This document shows, piece after piece, positions 15,538 through 23,178 of a DNA stretch of 39,213 bases. Below the pieces are notes generated by a model. That model searched no databases. It worked only from the letters and a program-made list of their open reading frames with translations, and had not been told where the DNA came from. The DNA is taken from NCBI GenBank assembly GCA_027592945.1, contig JAQCJP010000004.1:1-39213 (forward strand). Direction: 5' to 3'. This stretch comes from Planctomycetota bacterium (GTDB lineage: Bacteria; Planctomycetota; Planctomycetia; Pirellulales; UBA1268). The translations under genes and the position numbers were made by a program. Numbering within the stretch: the first letter of the stretch is position 1; every line of letters begins with the position of its first letter.

Positions 15538-16971
15538 TCAGCCTGCCGGGCCGAACGGATCGTTGCGGGCCGGCTGATCAAAGGGAGAGCCGGGACGCTG
15601 CGGCAGATCACCGCCAGCAGGCTTGGGTGGGTCAGCAGCAGGCGGGGCGACGCCGACTCGAGGGCCGATCTCCGTCAGGATCGCTGTCAGCGTTGCCTCC
15701 GTGGGGGTGGTGTCGAGGTCAACCGCCGCCTGGCGTAGTTTCGCTGCCAGATCGGCGGCTCGCCGGGCGTTCTCGCCCTCGAGCAATGCCGCGATGCCGC
15801 CCTCACCGCTGCCTGGAGCAAGCGCCTCAGCCAGCGTGTGAAGTCGCCAGGCGTCCCGCCGGCAGGCCAGCGGAAAGACGGCGTCAGGATCTTCCGGAAT
15901 GAAGGTCTCGGCCTCGGCCGGAGCCAGGCCGGGCTGCCCTTCGATGCCGAACTCCGCCGGCGGAAGGAAGCCTGCTCCCGGTGGCGGAAATCCGCCGCCT
16001 GGCGGCCCGAAGCCAGGCCCGCCGGGAAATCCGCCCTCCATGCCCATGCCACCACGCTGTCCTTCGCCGCTGCTGAGGCGGCGGTCGAATCGGCGTTGCT
16101 CGGCAGCCTTGAGATCAGCAGCGAGTGATTCTGCGGCAAGGGCGCCGATGGCCGAGGTCAGCTGGGAGGCATCAAGCCCTGCGTCGGGCGTGGCAAGCCG
16201 TCCCAGGGCAGCCGCCGCCCGGATTCGGAGATCACGATCGGCCTTGGCATCAGTGAGGATCGTGCTGGTCGCCTCGAGCACGGGTGCCGGGCCTCCCGTG
16301 ACCTGCAGCAACTCAACCGCCCGGGAACGCATCCAGGTGACGGCGGCCGGATCGCCCTCGAGTGGGTTCTCCAGCACCTGGGCGAGCACCGGGGCGACAG
16401 CCTTCCGGAAGGCATCGTTCACCACGCCCGCGTCGGCGTGCCGATTGAGACCGGCCAGGGCCGCGATCCGCACCGCCAGAGGAAGATCGGTATTTCCGGC
16501 TGCCTTGGCCAGCGTCGGCAGGCTGCCCGGCCAGGGTTTGCGATCCGCCCCCTGGAGTTCGCCTACCAGGAGCATGGCGTTGACCGTCAGCAGAGGGTCA
16601 CGGTCGGTGTCGTTGGACAGGACTTCGGCATAGGCGAGGATTCGCGAGTTCACCGCGTCGAAAATCGGTGGATCTTTCGCGTTACGGAGGGCGAGTTCAC
16701 AAATCCGCCGGCGGACCCCCGCAATGCTCGCCCGATTGGTCTCGAGTTCCAGCTGCGGCAGCATCACGCGGTCCAGAAACATCTGCTCCGTCACTTCGAA
16801 GGAACCTGTCCGCAGCGCGTCGCCGTAATCGCGGGTCTCGGCCGCGTTTTCAACCTGCGACCAGGATTCGTAGTCGGCTCCGGCAGCCGGAGTCAGGAAT
16901 ATCGCCAGGGCAAGGAGGGCGGCGGCAGGCGGGGAAACGGCCGGATTGCCGGCAGCAGGCGATGAAGGCAT
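15538..16971 (-). CDS. Secreted helical-repeat protein, last gene of the PilM operon
   Basis: A 477-residue protein from the ATG at 16971, chosen because it is followed by a signal-peptide-like segment (AALLALAIFLTPAAGADYES). Residues about 35-290 are Ala/Leu-rich helices with a HEAT-like spacing (for example LAVRIAALAGLNRHADAG and DLRIRAAAALGRLATPDAG). Then comes a Gly/Pro/Met-rich linker (GGMGMEGGFPGGPGFGPP, about 305-345) and a second helical part, ending in a Pro-rich tail. The protein is probably periplasmic and serves as a scaffold. It lies 43 bases downstream of the previous gene, shares that gene's unusual Gly/Pro-rich composition and is probably part of the same transcript. Family unknown to me. 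The frame is open upstream to 17259, but that start would overlap the previous gene. Confidence 0.78.
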   Translation of the reverse strand: MPSSPAAGNPAVSPPAAALLALAIFLTPAAGADYESWSQVENAAETRDYGDALRTGSFEVTEQMFLDRVMLPQLELETNRASIAGVRRRICELALRNAKDPPIFDAVNSRILAYAEVLSNDTDRDPLLTVNAMLLVGELQGADRKPWPGSLPTLAKAAGNTDLPLAVRIAALAGLNRHADAGVVNDAFRKAVAPVLAQVLENPLEGDPAAVTWMRSRAVELLQVTGGPAPVLEATSTILTDAKADRDLRIRAAAALGRLATPDAGLDASQLTSAIGALAAESLAADLKAAEQRRFDRRLSSGEGQRGGMGMEGGFPGGPGFGPPGGGFPPPGAGFLPPAEFGIEGQPGLAPAEAETFIPEDPDAVFPLACRRDAWRLHTLAEALAPGSGEGGIAALLEGENARRAADLAAKLRQAAVDLDTTPTEATLTAILTEIGPRVGVAPPAADPPKPAGGDLPQRPGSPFDQPARNDPFGPAG

Positions 16972-17014
16972 GGCGGACACCGGATGATGAGGAGGGGAGA
17001 AAGCCGCTGGCTGG

Positions 17015-19249
17015 CTAGCGGCCGCGGCGAGGCTGCGGATCACGATCCCGATTGCTTTCACGACGGTCGGACTTGCCGTCGTCGGGTTCCTTCGTGCCGG
17101 ATTTGAAAAGGGTGGCGGCGTATTGCTCGACCCGGGGCTCCATATCGGCAGCCGAAACAAACTCAAAACTCCCGTCAGGCCGCAGGAAGAGCATCTCGAG
17201 CGGCGGCGGTGGCATGCGGGTTCGGAGGTCGGCTCGTTCATCCTGCGGCCCATGGACATCGAGGAGGATGCGATCGGTTGTCACGGTTTCCCCGTAGAAG
17301 CGGGTGTTGCCAGGCGAATTGAGCGCCATGTCGACGTCGGCGAGTCCGCCCGGTTCAGTCACGACGCTGCGGAGCGCCAGATTGCCGCTTTCTTCGGAGG
17401 GCCCAAGCACCATCACCTCGACGGTATCGCCCCGGAGCTTCATTTTCCGAGCGACGTCCTTCGGGATCGTGCGGGCAGCAAGCGCGGTGGGCTCCGACAC
17501 CCGGACTGGTGGCGTCGGCTGGCTGTAGTCGGAAAGCAGGAACTCTCCCCGGGCCGCCGCCGGGTCGGACAGATAACGGGGCGCGAGGCCGACGTTTGGA
17601 TTTCGCAGAGCGAAGCGAACCCGGTATTGGTAGGTCTCTCCGGGCGTGACCTTGGTGTCCACGAAGCGAAAAAGCCGCATTTCACTCAGCGGCATATCGG
17701 GGTTGAGCCCCATCATCGGGCCGCCTTCGCCGGCCATGCCACCAAAGCCCGCGTCGCGGATCGGTTCCGGAGCGGGGTCGACCAGCGAGCGGGCCGCCCC
17801 GCCGCCGTCGTTGCGGAGTTCGATGCTGAGAATACGAATGACGGGCGTGGGGCCCATGCGATCGACCCTCACAACGACATCGGCGGACTGATCATCGGCA
17901 CTGACCCCCGAAATGGAGAGATCCCTGCCAAAGGCTTCCGAGATCGCGCATACCGGCTTCTTGCCTCGCCCGATCGGGTCCGCGGCGATCCGCTGCCCGC
18001 CATCATCGCTGCGAACGCCAACGCGGTAGAGTCGAATCTCCTGCTGGCGGCGAGGATCCGCTTCCAAAACGACGCCCTCAATCCGAAGCCGCTTGTCGAT
18101 GAAGTCATCGGGTTTGGCGACGAGATCAGCCAGTGAAACCGGTTCCGGCGGCGGCAGATCCTCTTCCTCATCGGGATTGCTATCGAGGTAATCCTCCAAC
18201 TTTGGAATGAACCAAGGATGAACGAGGATGGTGCCCCAGGGGCGGTCAATCCGTTCCGGGGCGGCCGCGGCGTAGCCGATTTCGGTCTCCTGTGGCTGGA
18301 GAAGAAAGAATGGGGGAACCAGTTCCTGAGCCAAGGGTGAACCGGCCTCACCGTCGAGCTCGCCGCCGGGGCCGGGCACCATGGGAACCCTGCCCATCCC
18401 GCCAGGTTCCGTCCGCTCGACGTTCTCGATCTCGAGGCGTTGCCATGTGGGGGAACCACCCGGCACGACCCGAGCACGTTCCACCAAATAGACCGCCCAG
18501 CGGGGATAATCCCGCTCCGGATCCCGGAAGCTTGCCGAGCCGAACCGACTCTCATACTCGGCGATCTGCCGGGCGGCCGGAATCAAGCCTGTCACGACCA
18601 CGAAGGGAGTAACCTTGCCGGGTTCTTGGGGCTGCTCGGGGGTGAGGGCCGCTTCAGGCTCTGGAGCAAGCGGGCCAAAACCTCCAAAGAGCGTGCCGTC
18701 GTCACCGCGGTCGCCCGGACGGCCGCGAGGACGGCGGCCAGGGCCCCGGCCGGGACGCTCAGGCACCGGTTCTGGTGGCAGAGACGGGCGGATCATTCCT
18801 GGCGGCTGGAACATCCCGCCACCACCAACAGCCGCCGCCGGATCCGGCAAGACGGCCACTCCAGCCACTGCCCGCAGCGACTCGATCGGGAAGACCTCGG
18901 GCTTGCTGCGCTTTGTGAGTTCGGCAAAGAGTGGCCGATCAAACAGGGTGGGAGTCTGCGGGGCCGCCGCGATCTTCACCTGCTGCGGCCGCCAGGGCTC
19001 CACCCGAGGTGCCATCGGCCGTCGTTCAGGCACGCGGTCGGCCGGCACGTTTTCGACTCGCACAATGTTGTCACCCGCCGCGCGAGCCAGTTTTTCGAGG
19101 TCTTCCGGCCGCTGCGACGGACTCACCGATTCCGCCCCGATACCCCACCAGATGAGCAGCACCGCAAAGGCTGCCAGGACGGCAAAGGCTATTTTTTCAC
19201 CGTGGTTGAGCAGTGACTCACCGATTCCCGCCATCTTGATACGGCTCAT
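17015..19249 (-). CDS. Single-pass envelope protein of the PilM operon, family unknown
   Basis: A 744-residue protein. The ATG at 19249 overlaps the stop of the previous gene (TGATG), so translation is coupled. The N-terminus is short and cytoplasmic, followed by one transmembrane helix (IAFAVLAAFAVLLIWWGIGA, about residues 19-40), so the bulk should be periplasmic. Residues about 130-190 are Pro/Arg/Gly-rich. Later parts alternate ordered beta-rich segments (VTPGETYQYRVRFALRN near residue 530) with acidic linkers, and the tail is very basic. By position after a PilM and a PilO-like gene it could play the part of PilP, the linker between inner-membrane platform and secretin. No PilP sequence signature is visible, so this is inference. 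Confidence 0.78.
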   Translation of the reverse strand: MSRIKMAGIGESLLNHGEKIAFAVLAAFAVLLIWWGIGAESVSPSQRPEDLEKLARAAGDNIVRVENVPADRVPERRPMAPRVEPWRPQQVKIAAAPQTPTLFDRPLFAELTKRSKPEVFPIESLRAVAGVAVLPDPAAAVGGGGMFQPPGMIRPSLPPEPVPERPGRGPGRRPRGRPGDRGDDGTLFGGFGPLAPEPEAALTPEQPQEPGKVTPFVVVTGLIPAARQIAEYESRFGSASFRDPERDYPRWAVYLVERARVVPGGSPTWQRLEIENVERTEPGGMGRVPMVPGPGGELDGEAGSPLAQELVPPFFLLQPQETEIGYAAAAPERIDRPWGTILVHPWFIPKLEDYLDSNPDEEEDLPPPEPVSLADLVAKPDDFIDKRLRIEGVVLEADPRRQQEIRLYRVGVRSDDGGQRIAADPIGRGKKPVCAISEAFGRDLSISGVSADDQSADVVVRVDRMGPTPVIRILSIELRNDGGGAARSLVDPAPEPIRDAGFGGMAGEGGPMMGLNPDMPLSEMRLFRFVDTKVTPGETYQYRVRFALRNPNVGLAPRYLSDPAAARGEFLLSDYSQPTPPVRVSEPTALAARTIPKDVARKMKLRGDTVEVMVLGPSEESGNLALRSVVTEPGGLADVDMALNSPGNTRFYGETVTTDRILLDVHGPQDERADLRTRMPPPPLEMLFLRPDGSFEFVSAADMEPRVEQYAATLFKSGTKEPDDGKSDRRESNRDRDPQPRRGR

Positions 19250-20805
19250 CAGAACACGCCTCCGTCCGTAAATCCATCGGCGGCTGCATCTGTGAAAACG
19301 TCTTCGCGGGGCGGGGTCGCCAGGCCGATGGTACCGCGGAGCTCCACGGTGACGTCGAAGGATCGCCGCCGCTGCTCGCTCGGTGTCTCGTTGCGTCCGG
19401 CGACCACTGTTGCCAAGAGTCGAGCAAGCCCGCTGCCCGATTCTCCCTGGATCCCGCCTGCTCGGCCCCCTGAATCCCCGCCACCGGCCGGGTTGAGCCG
19501 CACTTGCCGCACATCGACTGGAACCGTCTGGGCCGCCAGTTCGGCAAGCAGGGCGTCGAGCCGCCGCTGGTTCATCACCACCCGAAGGGTAAAGGGCATC
19601 AGATGGATCATCTGGGCGTCCGGCGACGACGCCAACTCCTCGGCACGAATGGGCCGGCCGTCGAAATCGACGTAAATCCACTGTTTGAGCGCCTCGTCGG
19701 GGGAGAGTTGAGGGCCCTCCTCTTCCACCCCTTCGGCCCCCGGGAATCCCGCCAGTCCGCCGCCGGGCGGTGGCCCGCCGCGAGGGCCTTGGCCGTAGCC
19801 GCCGCTCAGGCCACCACCCGCCTGATCACCAAAACGGGGGTTGAGAGGTCGTCCCTGCGGCCCGCCCTCCAGGCCCATCTCGCCTCCCATGCCTGGCTCC
19901 ATCATCGGCAGGCCGTCCTCGCCCATTCGGGAGAGTGGATCGAGGGTGGGACCACGTTGCTGCATGACTCGCTGGGTGCCCTGGCCGCCAGGATTTTCTT
20001 CCGCGGCGGGATAGCCGACGGCCAGTTCCTCAACTTCGATGATCGACGAATCGAACCGGCCTGTGGCACCTGCGTTCATCGTGCGAATCACGTCACAGAG
20101 GAGTCCGTAGACCCAGAGTTCCTCCTGGGCGAGGACCACCTTGGTTGTCGAAGGAACCTGGTCCCAGGTGAAGGATTGGATCAGCCGCTTCTGGTCGGCG
20201 GGGTTCCAGATCAGCGGGTCGAGTGACCGCGACAGCGTTTCATCGTCACCCATCGCACCCGGCAGTCCGACCCCCGGCCCACCCGGCATCGGCCCCCGGA
20301 AACCTTCACCGCCGACGACTCCGTCAGCGGCCATCATCTCCTTGCAGCCCATGCGTTCCGGCAGGAGCCGAACAAGCTCGGGAACCGTGTTTTGGTATCG
20401 CTGCAGGAACCGCTGCGGCAAATCGGTGCGGCCGCCCGACTCGACCCGATCGATGGCCGTCAGGAAGTCGTCGCCCAATCGTGCCGGCCACACCCGCAAC
20501 GGCTCCTGGCTCTCCCAGATCAGTTGCCACTCTTGGAGCAGTTCCTCGCGGACCCGGCCAACCTGCTCGGCGATGTTTTCACTCCATCGGTCGTTGGGGT
20601 GGTCGGGCTCGTTGCGAACAGCGTTCAGGGAGGTGAAGTGCCCGTCGATCTCAGCTTTCTTCGCCGAAATCAACTTCTGCAGCCCGCCATTGGCCACAAA
20701 CAATGCCGGCAGCATCAACAGCGGCACCAACACCGCCAGAATCCAGAAGTGGTACTTCGCAAGCCCGGCGGCGTAGGGTCGGATTGAATCGGGGAGTTGA
20801 GGCAT
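19249..20805 (-). CDS. Single-pass envelope protein of the PilM operon, PilO-like position
   Basis: A 518-residue protein from the ATG at 20805, 19 bases after the pilM stop. It has a short N-terminus, one transmembrane helix (YHFWILAVLVPLLMLPALFV, about residues 18-38) and then a charged, probably coiled-coil region (LQKLISAKKAEIDGHF and following). This is the topology of PilN/PilO proteins. Two Gly/Pro/Met-rich linkers (about residues 160-190 and 300-385) are much longer than in classical PilO (about 200 residues). A C-terminal ordered domain (FTLRVVMNQRRLDALLAELA) has the beta-alpha pattern of the PilO ferredoxin-like domain. It probably works with the neighbouring membrane proteins in an assembly platform. 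The assignment rests on topology and gene order rather than a recognised motif. Confidence 0.78.
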   Translation of the reverse strand: MPQLPDSIRPYAAGLAKYHFWILAVLVPLLMLPALFVANGGLQKLISAKKAEIDGHFTSLNAVRNEPDHPNDRWSENIAEQVGRVREELLQEWQLIWESQEPLRVWPARLGDDFLTAIDRVESGGRTDLPQRFLQRYQNTVPELVRLLPERMGCKEMMAADGVVGGEGFRGPMPGGPGVGLPGAMGDDETLSRSLDPLIWNPADQKRLIQSFTWDQVPSTTKVVLAQEELWVYGLLCDVIRTMNAGATGRFDSSIIEVEELAVGYPAAEENPGGQGTQRVMQQRGPTLDPLSRMGEDGLPMMEPGMGGEMGLEGGPQGRPLNPRFGDQAGGGLSGGYGQGPRGGPPPGGGLAGFPGAEGVEEEGPQLSPDEALKQWIYVDFDGRPIRAEELASSPDAQMIHLMPFTLRVVMNQRRLDALLAELAAQTVPVDVRQVRLNPAGGGDSGGRAGGIQGESGSGLARLLATVVAGRNETPSEQRRRSFDVTVELRGTIGLATPPREDVFTDAAADGFTDGGVF

Positions 20806-20824
20806 GCCGTCAGATCCGATGCTG

Positions 20825-23002
20825 TCAGAAAGAGAGGCCTGAATCGTCGGCGGGGGGAGCCACCGGTCGAGGTGAACCACCGGGCACAGTCGGCTGCCAT
20901 GTGAACTGGAGCGTGAAGGCGTATCGTCGCAGCTCGATGCTCTGCTCCTGTTCCTCGTCGAGGTCAGCCGGTGCTCGTCCGGGCAGGCCGCCGGAATCCC
21001 CCTCAGCCGCCCGCGCGGTGCTCACACGAACGGTTCTGACGGGAGTCCGCTCCACGATCACCGGATAGCCGATGCCCAACTCGGCCACTGACACCGTGGC
21101 GGGCTGGCCGGCCACCTCGGCGTCGGCAACCAGCGGACCCGCGGAAACGGGGAGCCGGGTTTCCTCATCCAGCATCTTGTTGAGGAACTCCTCGCGGACA
21201 AACTGCTCGCCCTCGAGCGGCTTGTGCCGGTCTTCATTGTGGTAGTGGTAGCCCACGAGTTGCACGACCCATCCTGGGCCAGATGGCCCGTCAGGCTGGG
21301 GCGATCCTCCGTCATCCTCCAGGCCAAGTCCCGGATCCACGGAGGCCTGCTCGGCAGCAGCGTCCTGCGGGAGGCCGTTATCCTCCTCGGGGCTCGCCAG
21401 GTCGCCCGGCTCTGTGGCTGCGGGCTCGGCATTGAGCCCGGCGGCCCGCTTGGTCTGCTCCCACTCGTCTTTGACCCCCTGAAACCAGACGGAAAGGTCA
21501 GGGAAGTATTGCATGTCGAGGGAGAAGACGTGGATCTCGCGGCGATCGGCAGGGTTTTCCGGAATCGCGTCGGCAGGGTCGCTAGGCAGGAGCGTCGCCA
21601 ACGCCCGAACCAGGCCGAGGGCCTCAAATCGCCGCTCGTAGAGATCGAGGACGTACCGTTCCCAGGCGATCGTGTCGCGGAGTTGTTGCTCGGACTCCTC
21701 AAACGCGGCCTTTGCCGCTGCCGACCGGCTCTTGACACCATCCGACGATGCAAAGGCCGAGCTATATCCGGCCGCCTGGAAACTGCTGGCCGCCAGAAAC
21801 CAGCCTGCGAAGTTGGCAACGCCGGCGACGAGGAGCGTGAGCACCGCAGCCAGGGCCCAAGGGCGTTTGGCGGCCACCAATCGATCCCGGGCAATTTCCG
21901 GCGGTAGCAGGTTGGTGCCCATGCCCGCGCCGCCTGCCGCCTGCAGGGCGAGGCCGTAGGCAGTCCCAAAGCCCAGGCGGTTGTCGCGAAAGGCGGTCGC
22001 CTTGGTCGCCGGCCCTTCCATCGCCGCGAACGTGTCGAGGCGGCGAACATCGAGCTGCAACTGCTTGCCGACGAAGTCGGCAAGCCCCCGCAGCTTGGCC
22101 GCGTTGCCGAGCAGGAAGACCTTGCCGATCTTGGCGGTCCGGTCGGTGCCGGTGAAGTAGTTGAGCGATCGCTGCAGTTCGGACGCGAACTGGTTGAAGA
22201 CCGGCCGCATCGCCTTGAAGACCGCCCGGGGATCACTGGCGCGGACGGCGTTCCGCTTCTCCTTTTCGGCCTTGGCAAACGTGTATTGGAGGTCTTGGAC
22301 CAGCGCCTTTGTGAAACTCCCTCCGCCGATCGGCATGCTCCGCTGCCAGATGCGAAGCCCGTTGGTGACCACCAGGTCAGTCGAGTCGACACCGATCGAG
22401 ACGAGCACGATCGACTCCGGCGGGTTCTCGGGGTCGATCGTCGCCGGGTCGGGCAACTGGTCGAACATCGCCATGTTGGCCAGGGCGATGGGCGTCAACT
22501 GGAGGATGTCGACATCGATGCCGGCCGCGTTGAAGGGCGCGAGGGTCTTGGTGACCTGATCCCGCTTCATCGCGAAGAGGGCAACCTCGGCATCCATGAC
22601 GAAGCCCCCCTCTTCGATACCGGCAGCGAGTCGTTGCCAGTCCCAGACGACCTGGTCGAGGGGAAAGGGGATCTGTTGGCTCGCCTCATACTTGACGATG
22701 TCCGGAATTTTTTTCGCTTCGACAGGCGGCAGTTTGATGAACTTTGCCAGCCCGGACTGGCCCGCCGCCGAAACCGCCACGCGGTCGCCGGTCAGGTCGT
22801 TGCGGGAGAGAAACTCCTCGAGAGCCGCCTCGATGAGGGCCTGCGGATCCGCCTCCGGCTGGGACAGCATCATGGGGTATTCGACGACGTCGAAACCCTC
22901 GGCCACGATCTTGCGGGGGTCGGTCGGGGAGATCCGGCAACGGAGCGCCTTGAGGCTGCTCTTGCCGATGTCGATTCCCCACGCGTATGGGCTGGATGCC
23001 AT
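20825..23002 (-). CDS. pilM: PilM-family actin-like ATPase fused to a PilN-like membrane segment
   Basis: A 725-residue protein. The ATG at 23002 has an AGGA upstream and begins directly at the fold (YAWGIDIGKSSLKALRC, phosphate-1 loop). The PilM core runs to about residue 365, with the second phosphate loop VSIGVDSTDLVVTNG, IGGGSFTKAL, KYEASQQIPFPLDQVVWDW and GNAAKLRGL, all typical. A transmembrane helix follows (residues about 379-403, ALAAVLTLLVAGVANFAGWF), then a charged coiled coil (about 415-465), an acidic linker and a C-terminal ordered domain. In classical systems PilM is cytoplasmic and binds the N-terminus of the separate membrane protein PilN. Here both seem to be in one chain. 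This is the first gene of a four-gene operon and probably nucleates the inner-membrane platform of a pilus or type II secretion-like machine. Confidence 0.88.
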   Translation of the reverse strand: MASSPYAWGIDIGKSSLKALRCRISPTDPRKIVAEGFDVVEYPMMLSQPEADPQALIEAALEEFLSRNDLTGDRVAVSAAGQSGLAKFIKLPPVEAKKIPDIVKYEASQQIPFPLDQVVWDWQRLAAGIEEGGFVMDAEVALFAMKRDQVTKTLAPFNAAGIDVDILQLTPIALANMAMFDQLPDPATIDPENPPESIVLVSIGVDSTDLVVTNGLRIWQRSMPIGGGSFTKALVQDLQYTFAKAEKEKRNAVRASDPRAVFKAMRPVFNQFASELQRSLNYFTGTDRTAKIGKVFLLGNAAKLRGLADFVGKQLQLDVRRLDTFAAMEGPATKATAFRDNRLGFGTAYGLALQAAGGAGMGTNLLPPEIARDRLVAAKRPWALAAVLTLLVAGVANFAGWFLAASSFQAAGYSSAFASSDGVKSRSAAAKAAFEESEQQLRDTIAWERYVLDLYERRFEALGLVRALATLLPSDPADAIPENPADRREIHVFSLDMQYFPDLSVWFQGVKDEWEQTKRAAGLNAEPAATEPGDLASPEEDNGLPQDAAAEQASVDPGLGLEDDGGSPQPDGPSGPGWVVQLVGYHYHNEDRHKPLEGEQFVREEFLNKMLDEETRLPVSAGPLVADAEVAGQPATVSVAELGIGYPVIVERTPVRTVRVSTARAAEGDSGGLPGRAPADLDEEQEQSIELRRYAFTLQFTWQPTVPGGSPRPVAPPADDSGLSF

Positions 23003-23093
23003 AAGTCCTGGGGGATTCCCGATGGGGTGAATGAGCCGACCACGGGGCAGGTAGACAACGGCCAGCGTTCTGACCAAACCCCGTCACTCCTGA

Positions 23094-23123
23094 ATCCTAG
23101 AAACGGTCCGTAGGGGGTGTCAA
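23094..23123 (-). promoter_or_regulatory. Strong promoter candidate for the pilM operon
   Basis: On the minus strand a perfect -35 TTGACA (23123-23118) is followed after 18 bases by TAGGAT (23099-23094), four of six matches to the -10 consensus. Transcription would begin near 23087 and give a leader of about 85 bases. It is the best sigma70-type promoter seen in the window. Confidence 0.55.
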
Positions 23124-23178
23124 ACGGCCCACGGCAGCCGGCGGGACGCCGTTGCCTGCGGTCACTACACTCTTTCGC

